From: Dromiciops gliroides
Lineage: Eukaryota > Chordata > Mammalia > Microbiotheria > Microbiotheriidae
Reading direction: 5' to 3'
DNA: 64,000 bases
NCBI RefSeq assembly: GCF_019393635.1
Contig: NC_057861.1
Span: forward strand, 546,626,711 to 546,690,710
Below, in pieces: positions 47,801 through 59,800 of the stretch. The position numbers were made by a program, and so were the translations under genes. Under the pieces are notes generated by a model that made no database searches, was not told where the DNA came from, and was given only the letters and a program-made list of their open reading frames with translations. Positions within the stretch are counted from its first letter, which is position 1; each line of letters begins with the position of its first letter.

Positions 47801-50800
47801 CCAAATCTACTGCAATATGCATTATACTTTGCTATATGCCCAAGGAAAACAACCATAGAAAGAGGAATCAAAGTACTTGAGCAGGACTTGATCAATAATC
47901 CTTGTCTTGTGACTATGGGGAACCTGTAAGAGGTCAAAGTATGACTAAGTCTGGGAATAAGAAGGTCAACAGCATAGGCACTGCTATTGGAGTTCTTCTT
48001 TTTTTTTTTTTTTCAGGGCGATGGGCGATTAAGTGACTTGCCCAGGGTCACACAGCTAGTGAGTGTCAAGTGTCTGAGGCCGGATTTGAACTCAGGTACT
48101 CCTGAATCCAGGGCCGGTGCTTTATCCACTGCGCCACCTAGCTGCCCCGGTATTGGAGTTCTTAATAGGAACACTGTTGGTCTGAATGCCTTAGGAACTC
48201 TTATTAACACAATGACCAACCAAGGATTCGAGAGGACTCAGTGAAAAAGGCAACCAAGTAGACAGACGAGGATTCAGAATGGAGACTGAAGCATGTTTTT
48301 CTTTTGGATATGGCTAACATAGAAATCTGTTTTCTTTGACTATAGGTATTTGTAATGGTTATGGTTTTCTTGCCTTCTTAAGGGGAAGGGGGAAGAAGAG
48401 AATTTGGAGTTAAAAAGAAAATAAAATAGAATTTAAAAAATTTTTAGATAATAATACTGTTGGAATAGGAAGCAGCATGAAGAGAAAACTGACTTTGAAG
48501 TCAGAGAGTCCTGCCTCTGACACATACTGGCTGTGTGACTCTGGACAAGTCATTAACTTTCCTAGACAACTCTCAAGACTGTAAGTTGCAGAGAAGTTTC
48601 TGATGTATGCTGGTAGGGAAAGTTTCTTCACCTGAGAGTTCCCTAATCACTATCCCTAATGCTGTTTGCTGTTGTTGTTGTTGTTGTTGTTGTTTGTCCT
48701 TCCTTCTTGAGGAGGACCATGACTTGTGATGTCATGACTTGCCTTGAATTAGATTTAAGTGAGGGAGGGCTGTGCAAGGTCACCAACCTCACTTTCCCAG
48801 AGCCATCTGGGTCCAGTGGCAAGATATATATCAAGATGACTGGAGATAGCCCTAGATGTTTGAGGCAATCAGGTTAAGTGACTTGCCCAGGGTCACACAG
48901 CTAGTAAGTGTTTGAGGCTAGATTTGACTTTTTCTCATGTCTTTCCTACATCACCCTCATTTCTCTTTCCATTTTTTTCTCTACCTCTGTAACTTTATCT
49001 TCAAAGTCCTTTTTGAGCACCTCTATGCCCTGAGACCAATTCATATTTTTCTTGGAAGCTTTAGACATAGGGGCCCTGGTGTTGATATCTTCCTCTGAGG
49101 GTGCCCCTTGGTCTTCCTTGTTACTGAAGAAACTTTCTATGGTCCTCACCTTTCTCTGTTGGCTCATCTTGCCTTTCTTTTACTTGACTTTTAGCTCCTT
49201 AAAGTGGGTCACTGTTTCCAGGCTGCAGTATCCCAAGCTTAAGAAGTTCCAGGTGGTATGATTTAAGGAGGATCAGGTTCTTCACTCACCTGGCCTGTTC
49301 CCTGCTCCGTAGATGACCCCAGACCAACTTGCTAATCAACCAGCTTTGTGTGTTGTGGTTGTTAGCTCCAATGAGCCTGTGCCCCTCCCCCACCTGGGCT
49401 ACTGCTACTGGAGCCTACCTCCTGATTCTCAGCAGGGGTGAAAAATCCAAGTTCTGCCTCAGCACCAGCATAGACCCCTGTGGTCTCCCTCCTGCCCAGG
49501 GCTCAGCCCTTTCACCAGACTGTGAGCTTAGTTCCAGACACACTGGTGCTTCAGCTGATTCAGAGGCTCTGAGGGTCTCCTCTGGTGAGGCTTTCCTGGG
49601 ACTGGATCTGTGTCAGGGTGATTATGGGGTTGGGCTTGACTCCTGTATAAGCACAGCAGCTCTCTCCTTCTGACCTTCCAAGCTGTTCTTGGTTAGAAGA
49701 TGATTTTAGCACATTCTTCTGTGAGTTTTGCTTCTCTGGGCATTTTCCTATGGCGTTATTTGGATGTTTTTTGGAGCTATTGTGTCATGAGTTCGAGAGC
49801 TCACTGTCTTTCCTCCCCATCTTGGTTCCCCTGAGGCTAGATCTGAACCCAGGTCCTCCTGACTCCAAGTCCAGTGCTCTATCCACTGCACTACCTAGCT
49901 GCCCCCTTAATGCTCTTAGGGGGCACTGAAAAGGATCTTCCATTATGGCCAAAATGGTTTGGTAGGAGACATAGGAAACTCATATCAGTGAAAGATAAAA
50001 GATTTGGGTTTTACTCCCTTTGAACTTTATTCACAGTGTGACACTAAACAATTAAAAAAAAATCACAGAATCTTGGGTTTGGGTCATTCAGCTAATCTCC
50101 CAATGTATTCACTTCCTCTACAACATTCTCCAATGGCCTCTACTTCAACATTTCCAATGATAGAAAGCTCATTATTTACTTCATTCCATTGTTGGAGAGC
50201 TCTAATTTTTAGAAAGTGTTTTATCTTGAGATAGAATATACCTCACAGTGATCTCCACTGCTGCATCATCATTCTATTGTGGGGCAGCACAAAAGAAGTC
50301 AATCTACTTCTCTTTTAGACAATAGACCTTCAAATATTTGAAGAATTCTCATGTTATCTCTGTTTCCTTCCCTTCAGGAGAACTCTTAGAGTAACTTCAA
50401 TCATTGCTCATATGGCATGATTTTCAGATGCATCATCATGCTGGTTGCCTTTATCAGACACCTATCAGTTTACCAACATCTTCTTAAAATCCACAATGTA
50501 GAACCTGAGCCAGTAGTTCAGGTGTCATCTGACCATGGAGCTGGGTGGCACGGTGGATAGAATACTAGATTTATAAGTAGAAAAACTTGATTTCAAATGT
50601 GACCTCAGATACTTACTATCTCTGTGACCCTGGGCAAGTCACTTAAACACTGTCTGTCTCAGCTTCCTCACTTGCAAAATGGGGGTCATAATAGTATCTT
50701 CTTCCTAGGGTTGTTCTGAGGATCAAATGAGATAATATTTCTAAAGCACTTGGCAAAGGTTAAAGGGCTATATACATGCTAGCGATGATGGTGGTGGTGA

Positions 50801-53800
50801 TGACATCATTAGGAATTTAAGTCAGTTAATCTTTGGGACTCAGTATTCATATCTATAAAACAGAGATCCATCTGCTTTATCAAGTTTGTAGAGTTACTGT
50901 GAGGACCAAATAAGGGAATGATGTCAAAGGGCTCAGAAAAATGTGCAAAAGTATGATACTGTCATCAACATTACCACAATTTGAGTGCCAGTCTATCAAT
51001 GAACACGCCATCTCCCACCAAAATGCCTTTGCCATATGACATTATTTAGAGGGTTTTTTTGGAGTGATCATCACCATCATGCCTTTGCACTGGCTATCTC
51101 CCATGCTTGGAATGCTCTCCTTACCTTTTCCTTCAAGATTCAGCTCAAATAACACCCAGGAGGTACCAGCAAGAAGTCCCTAAAACGCTGATAGAACATT
51201 CCCCTCTCAAGTTACTTTCTGTATGGGGCAGCTAGGTGGTACAAGGTATAGAGCACTGGCCCTGAAGTTGGGAGGACCTGAATTTAGATCTCACCTCAGA
51301 CACTTACTAGCTGTGTGACCCTGGGCAAGTCACTTAACCCCAATTGCCTTAAAAATCTGGGGCCATCTCCAGTCACCCTGATATATATCTTGCCACTGGA
51401 CTCAGATGGCTCCGGAGGAGAGACTGAGGCTGGTGACTTTGCAAAGCCCCGACTCACTTAAACTCAATTCATTACAAGTCATATCACCCCAATGTCATGC
51501 ATGGTCTTCTTCAAGAAAAAAGGACAAAACAACTTTATGTACTTCCTATGTATTTCATGTTACCTATTGATATACATGTTGTCTCCTCCATTAGAATGGG
51601 AGCTTTTTGAGGGGAAGGACTGTTTTTTGTTTTTTCTTTGTATCCCCAGCATTTAATACAGTGCCTGGAACATAACAAGTGCTTATTAAGTATTTACTGA
51701 ATAGCTGATTGGTCAACATAGCTAAAAAATAATGAGTGCTTTGACCTTTTAAACCAGCTATCTCACTACTGGATACACATTCCAAGGAGATCAGAGACAG
51801 AGAGAATTTTCTCAATTATACAAAACAATTGGGAGAAGCCAGGTGGCACAGTGAATAGAGCACCCACCCTGGAGTCAGGAAGACCTGAGTTTAAATCTGG
51901 CCTTAGACATTTATTAGCTGTGTGACCCTTGGCAAGTCACTTAACCCTGATTGCCTCCAAAAAAAAGAAAAGAAAAAAAAGTGTAGATTGCCTCAAAAAA
52001 ACCCAAAGAGTTCAAAAGCATATATACAAAATATTCATAGCAACACTTTTTTGTTGTAGAAAAAAACAACTCACAAAACCACAAAGTGAGAAACAGACTG
52101 GTGGAGATATACTAATACATTTGGAATTGGATCATTTGTGTTTTCAGGTCTGGTATTTATTACCTGGGTCACCTTGAATCTCAGTTTCCTCACTTATAAA
52201 ATAAGGAGGGCAGACTAGATTACCTCTGAGGTAATTTCTAGCTCTATATCTACAATTTAGGCTATAACTCTAAGAACCTCCTGGGGAATACAAATTGTTT
52301 GATTCATTGCATTTGTATCACCAGTGTCTTGAACATAATAGGTGACTAATAAATGCTTGTTGATTAGTGATTCTGTGGACCTCTGAGCATCTGTTAATTG
52401 GGGAATAGCTGAACAAACTATAGAATAAAACACTTTTTAAAAAGCAATTGTTGGGCAGCTAGGTGGCGCAGTGGATAAAGCACCAGCCCTGGATTCAGGA
52501 GGACTTGAGTTCAAATCCAGTCTCAGACACTTGACACTCTCTAGTTGTGTGGCACTGGGCAAGTCACTTAACCCCATTGCCTTGCAAAAAAAAAAAAAAA
52601 AAGAAAAAGAAAAGAAAGAACAAAAGAGAAAAAGGAAAAAGCAATCGACTCTTAAAGGGAAGTGAACATAAATTGGGTTCTCTCATATAGCGATAAAAAT
52701 AATAATAATAATAACTGATATTTATATAACACTTGAAGGTTTGCAAAGTTCTTTACATATATTACCTGATTTGAATTGATCAATATTATGAAATTTAACT
52801 TTTCAAAGCACTTTCCAGAAGGTTTGGGATCTCATTCTGTTCATCCTTTAATGAGTTGGATAGGGCAGGCAGTATTATTTCCATTTGCCTGAGGTACAGA
52901 GGCAGCTAGGTGGCTCAGTGAATAGAGCACTAGGCCTGGAGTCAGGAGAATCTGAGTTCAAATCCAGCCTCAGACAATATGTGACCCTGGGCAAGTCACA
53001 ATCTCTGTTTTCTTAGGAGGCAGCTAAGTGGTTTGGTGAATAGAGTACTGGACTTGGAGTCAGGAAAACCTATGTCCAAATCTGGCCTCAGACACTTATT
53101 AGCTTGGCAAATCACTCAACCTCCATTTGCCTTAATCCACTGGAGAAAGAAATGGCAAATCACTCCAATATCTTTGTTAAGAAAACCCCATGGAGAGCGT
53201 TAGCATGCGATGGTCTATGGGGTCAAGAAGAGTAAGACACAACTGAACAAAAACAATAAGAAATAGGCAATACTTCCTTTTCTGAGGTATAGAAATGTTA
53301 AATAGTTTGCTTAAAGGTCATGGAGTTTGTTAGAGTCATAGTTCAGGTGAGAAGTCCCTTCTCCTAATGCCTGGTCCTTTGCTGTTTCCGCTAAACTCAA
53401 GGTTACCAGTGCCTTATGTATCAATCTTCAATGAGCTGTTTCTTCTATCTTCCTTCTGACCCACAGTCCAATGCCCAAAGTCTTAAATATTCCCACTTAT
53501 TTTACTTTGTGGTTATACTTACAAGACAATGAGGGTGAGGGTGAAAAAGAAATGCACACTCCCGATGAGATTCCGATAAATCCATACTACCCATTGGTAG
53601 CTAGGTCTGCTGCTAAGTATCTCAATCCATCCATAGATTGCATGAATGATGGAAGGTAGGCCTTGGAAAGGACCACAATGAGCTGAAGGCTTCAACCTGA
53701 GCAGAAATGGAAAATGAAGTAGATTTGGTTCTAAATTGACTGTGCCTTCTCTGAACTCACTCTCATCATTATTTTGACTAGTATTCGATTTGTTCTGTAA

Positions 53801-56800
53801 GCCTGAATTCAAAGTGTTTTCTCTGCCCTGGATTCAGATGAATAACTGATGCAAAGTTGAGTTCTCCTAATATAGTAATAATATTAATGATAGAACATCT
53901 AATGTTTATACAGTGTTTTACTCTTTACAAATCACTCCCTTCCTCTCTACTGAGTACTACTCAGCTAGGTGGCACAGTGGATGGAATACCAGTCCCAGAG
54001 TCAGGAAGACCTGAGTTCCAATGTGGTTTTGGACATTACTAGCTGTGTGCTGTGTTAGCTTGGACAAGTCACTTAACCTCTGTATGCTCAGTTTCCTCAA
54101 CTGTAAAATGGGAATCATAATAGCACCCTACTCCCAGGGTTCATGTGAGGATCAAATGAGGTAATATTTGAAAAGTGCTTAGTGCCTGTCACATAGTGGG
54201 TGCTTAATAAATGCTCGTCGCCTTCCCCCTTTTCCTGTTTTCTTTCTTTTCTTTTCTTTTCTTTTTTTTGGTTGGGGCAATGAGGGTTAAGTGACTTCCC
54301 CGGGGTCACACAGCTAGTAAGTGTCAAGTGTTTGAGGTCACATTTGAACCCAGGTCCTCCTGACTCCAGGGCTGGTGCTTTATCTACTGCACCACCTAGC
54401 TGCCCCTCCCCCCCTTTCCTCTTATGAGAGACAGTACAAGGATTATTAAGTCCAACCTTACAGATGAGGAAGGAAGTTCAGAGAATTTATGACTTTCTTG
54501 TGAACACAGAGCAGTTAAGGGATACAGCCACCTTCTGAATGCCATCTTAGTACTCCATGTTCAATGCTCTTTTCACTATACCATGCTGATTATCCCCTTT
54601 TTTGGGGGATCACTTAGTTTTATTGATGTTTTTTCTTTTTACATTACATATATTTACAGATTATTCCCACTGTGTGTGAGGGCTTTTATACCAAATTAAA
54701 ACAGCTAAGCTATGACCCCATCTGAAAGTACATGCAACCTTTCACATCTCTAGCCCCCTCTTTATCCTTTTATTTTTTTAATCAATTAAATATTAAAATT
54801 AATTATCTATTTTCTCTCCTTCCCACCTCGCACCCCCCTGGGGGTGGGGGAGAAAAAAACAAACAAATTTCTGTAATAAATATGCATGGTCAAGCAAAAT
54901 AAATTCCTCTAAAGGGTATATCCCAAAGTATTTGTAGCTCGATTCACATCAGTCATCAGTCCTATGGAATCATGGATGTCATTTTAGTGACTATAGTTCT
55001 AACAACTTTAAAAGTCATTTGTTTTGGGGCAGCTAGATGGCGCAGTAGATAGAACACCGACCCTGGAGTCAGGAGCACCTGAGTTCAAATACGGCCTCAG
55101 ACACTTAACACTTACTGACTGTGTGACCCTAGGCAAGTCACTTAACCCCAATTGCCTCACAGAAAAAAAAAAAAAAAAGAAAAGTCATTTGTTTTTACAG
55201 TGTTGTCATCAAAAAAATTGTCCCCCTAGTTTTTTCTTATTTCATTAGTTTATAAAAGTCCACATTGGGGCAGCTAGATGGCGCAGTGGATAAGGCACCG
55301 GCCCTGGATTCAGGAGTACCTGAGTTCAAATCCGGCCTCCGACACTTAACACTTACTAGCTGTGTGACCCTGGGCAAGTCACTTAACCCCAACTGCCTCA
55401 CCAAAAAAAAAAAAAAAAAGTCCACATAATTGTTCATTTTTATAATATTGGTGTTATAGTATAACTTGTTCTTCTGCCCATGCTTTTAAGGGTCTATTAA
55501 GGGTATGCCTCTAGGTCTAAGTACTTTTCCTATGGTACTCTTCCCCACCCACCCCCACTTCTGCTGCTATTATACCAAATTATGCTAATCTAATATGAAT
55601 AAACCACTAGGGGCCTGACTGAAAGGAATTTAATTCTAGGATTTCCAATTACGCTGGATTCACAAAATGGATCTCTCTTTCTACTTATTATTATTACTAA
55701 TCCATGTATATAGCACTTTACAAGTTAAACAACATTTGCTTCACAATGCTGTGAGGTAGGTAATAATAAGAATTTTGTCCCCACTCTATAGATGAAGTAA
55801 CTGAGGCTCAGGAAACTCAATAAAGTAAGTTGCTTAAGGCCATATCACTAGATCACATCTAGCCTCATCCATTGGCCTTTTTCTTGAGTCCATTCAATCT
55901 TAGGATCACGGAAAAGACTTGGCAACAGAGAATAGATGAAGGAGCTGGTACTATCTGGGCTATAAAGTTGTTAAAACTTTGATGCTAGAAATTGATGTGG
56001 GTTATTTTTTGTTTTATTTGTTAATTAATAGATGAGGTAGGTTTCTCTTTCCTTCCCTATCCTTTAAAAAATGTTTTGAATATAGATCAAATTGCTTACT
56101 GTCTTAAGGAGGGGGAATGAGGGAAGGAGAAAATTTGGAACTCAAAATTTTAAAAAATCTAATGTTAAAAATTGTCTTTACATGTAATTGGGAAAAATAA
56201 AATAATATTTTAGAAAAATGTTATGGGATGTATAACCTATATTGAATTACTTATTGGCTGGGGAGGGACGAGGGGAGGAAGGGATGAAATTTGAAATTCA
56301 CAAAAAAAACATTAAAAAATTGTTTTGCAATGTAATTGGGGGAAATATTATTTTTAAAATGTCATGAGAGGGGTCAGCTAAGTGGCACAGTGGATAAAGC
56401 ACTGGCATTGGATTCAGGAGGAACTGAGTTCAAATCCAGTCTCAGACACTTGACATTTAGCTAGCTGTGTGACCCTGGGCAAGTCACTTAACCCTCGTTG
56501 CCCTGCCCCCCCCCCAAAAAAAAGTCATAAGAAGATGCTTGGTATAGTGTATAGTGACCTCAGAGTCAGGAAAATCTGGGTTCAAGTCCTGTTTCTGACA
56601 CATCCTGGCAAATAACTTAACCTCTTAATGCTCTGGACCATTCTCTAAGACTGCAAGCTGAAATGCTGGATGCCCATCTGCACCCATAGGTAGCAATTTC
56701 CTCACTGAGAGTTTCCTAAATGAATGAAATCATGGGCCTGATTTTTAAAAATTTTTTAGGGGGTGGGGCAATGAGGGTTAAGTGACTTTCCCAGGTTCAC

Positions 56801-59800
56801 ACAGCTAGTAAGTGTCAAGTGGCTGAGGCTGCATTTGAACTCAGGACCTCCTGAATCCAGGGGCGGTGCTTTATCCCCTGTGCCACCTAACTTCCCCCCA
56901 GGCCTGATTTTTTAAAAGCCACAACCGTTGCTGAAATATTTCACTGTTAGTTAATAAGGAGATAGCAGCATTGCTTAGATTCTTTCTCCTTCTCTTCCTC
57001 CCCAACTCTTCCCCAAATGGCATCAAAACATTCATAATCACAGAGTCATCTCTTACCTCCAGACAGTGATGCCTAGGACACATAGCACCCCAGTAAAAGA
57101 TGGGAAAAACAACAGGAAGATAAAAAGGGTCATCATCTGAGAGGCACGCCAGGCTTTGCTTGGAGGCTGACAGTTCATCATTAAGCTGACCTGAAGACAG
57201 AGCGAGCCAATCTCCCATCAATTTCTTTATGTGCCTTTCAAGTCTCACCTTTGGGTGCCCCTTGGCCTTCCCTTTTCTCCACCCCTTTCTCTCTAATGAG
57301 CAAATAGATGTAGCTTTGAGAGATGCCTTCCCCTCCTTCAAACGCAATGCTAAACCATGTTTGGCTTCACTGGTGGGTTCTAAGATATCACTCACTCTTT
57401 TGACATAAAACATGATGAAGAGTGTGATCATGTGGATGAAGGGCAGCAGAGGAGAGAAGAAGATGCCAATCCTGCAAAGAGAAATATGGTCATTGTTTTC
57501 CCATAGTATGCTCGGTACTAACAGTTTATAAAATACTTTATGTATATTATCTCTTCTGAGCCTCATAATAACATATAATGTTCAATTATTATCTCCGTTA
57601 TACAAATAAGGAAACAGGGTGAGAGGATTCAAATGACTTGCCCAGGGTCACGCAGCTACTAAGAATTTGAACCAAGGTCTTCCTAACTTTCTCAAAGCCA
57701 GAAACTAAATCAGTAAGCAATTCCCATTTAGTAGAGTGTCTAAAATACATATTAAAAGCCATTAAAAATAGGGCAGGGAAAGCAACCCCATAAATTGTTC
57801 AATATACCTACTAGCAGTTGTACTTCATCTAGGAACCAAAAACCCCACCTAGATTGTCAAGAATTAGTGTGTATGGGAAGTGTAGAGATGGGAAGATTTA
57901 GGGGGACCATGGTATCTGTTATCTTCAAGTAACTGAAAAGCTGTCATGTGGAAGGACTATATTTGTACCTTGCACAGTGCCCAGCATATAACAGGTGCTT
58001 AATTAATGCTTGTTGATTTTTTTTGGGGGGGGGGGTCTGGCCTCAGAGGACAGGACTAGGAGGAATGAATGGAAAATTGCTTAAAGGAAGATTCTAGTTT
58101 GGCATGAGAAGAAAAATCTCCACAATGAATAGACACAAAATGGATTAGGGCCATCTTGGAAAATAACCTCTCTCCAGGAGGAATTAAAATAGAGATTGGT
58201 TGAATATCTGTCAGAAATGCGGTAAACAAAGTTCTAACTTCAGGTTGTACTACATGACCTCTAAGGTCCCTTTGGACTCTGAGAAGTTATGATCCATAAG
58301 TTACTCAGTAGAGATGCTTTGATTTAATTTTGACACATCATTCCTCTAAGGCATGTAGGGTGATGTGAATTCCAGAGGGTCTGATAAAGAACAGGGATTG
58401 CTGCAAAGATCCAAGATAACTCTGAAAGACTTATGAAAATTGCAATCCATCTACAGAGAAAGAACAGATAGTATCTGAAAACAGATTGAAGTATAATTTT
58501 TTTGATAGTTCCTTAATATGTTTTTGTCTGTTTTCTTTTACAACCTGGCTAATGTGGAGATGTTTTACATGACTACTCATGTATAACTTATATTGAATTT
58601 AGTTCTTGGGGGATTGGGTGGGGAGGGACGGAGGAAGAAAAGTTAGGTGAACACAAAGTTTAAAAAAAGGTGATGTCAAAATCTGTTTTTACATGTAAAT
58701 TGGAAAAAACCAAAATTCTAAATGAAATAAACAAACAAAAAGAACAGAGATTGCTCTTCGTGTATGTGATATTTCCTCCCAATGATATCCTCCTTTTCAC
58801 ACTTACCAAAGCAGGGTCTGTGTGTAGATTAGCTCCAAAACATTCCTGGCAATGTCAAACTCAGGCACACCAAGGCTTTTAATTAACTTAGTCCCAATGA
58901 TTCTGTGAAATGACAAAGTGGAGAATCTTATAAGGGTCCAGAAATCCTGAGAAGAAAAAAAAAGATACCCCGCTATCTGTACAGGGGCGCCTCAACTAAT
59001 TTGGCATAAAGGTGGAAAGTCCTGTGCAAATTAGTTTAACACGTATGATGGGGTGTGTGGAAGATAGATAATTTTGCTCTTTTATCATATTAGAGGCAAC
59101 ATAGTGATAGACCTGGCTTTCAAATACTGCCTCAGATAACTTATTAGCTCTATGATATCAGCAGCTGGGTGGTATAGTGGATAATGCACTGAGTCTAAAG
59201 TTAGGAAGGCTAACTAGTTGTATGATCCTGGACAAGTTACTTAACCTCTTTCTCAACTATAAAATGAGGAGTTGTGTGGATCAAATGAGATAATATTTGT
59301 GAAGTACTTAGCACAATGCATGGCACATAGTAGGTGCTTAATAAATATTTGCTTCCTTCCTTTCCTGGAAAAGTCACTTAACCTCTCTGTGCCTCAGTTT
59401 CCTCATTTGTAACATGAGGGAATTGAATTAGATGGCCTCTAATGTCCTTCCAAACTCTAAAGCTGTAATGCTAGGTTTATAAACACAGTGAAAGTGTGAC
59501 ATTATTTTAGGAAAAAGACCTAAATTGTTAAGGCAAAGTGCTAGTAAAATGCTTTTTAAAAAGGTTTATTTTCCCAAGTTGGCTAAACAATTTCCCTATT
59601 TACTTGGTAAATCTCCCCTCCTACCTCCAAACTGTCAGCCCAACAACAGGACACTTTCCCCATAAATTCAGAGTGGCATCAGGTGTAATAGTTTTCCTAT
59701 ATTGGGCATCTTAAAATTTGGCAAGAATCTGTATCTAGGAAGCTAGAGAGATCTCTATCTTTTTAATGAAGTTCTGAGGGTCCTGGGGAAGGGAAAGGAT

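Noticed and set aside
49052-49261. Plus-strand ORF over the L1 fragment
   Set aside because: Antisense of L1 ORF1; the minus strand carries the recognisable ORF1 start.
56871-57566. 231-codon minus-strand ORF
   Set aside because: Read-through of two TMC5 exons and the intron between them, in part in the wrong frame for the second exon. The spliced form is the supported one.
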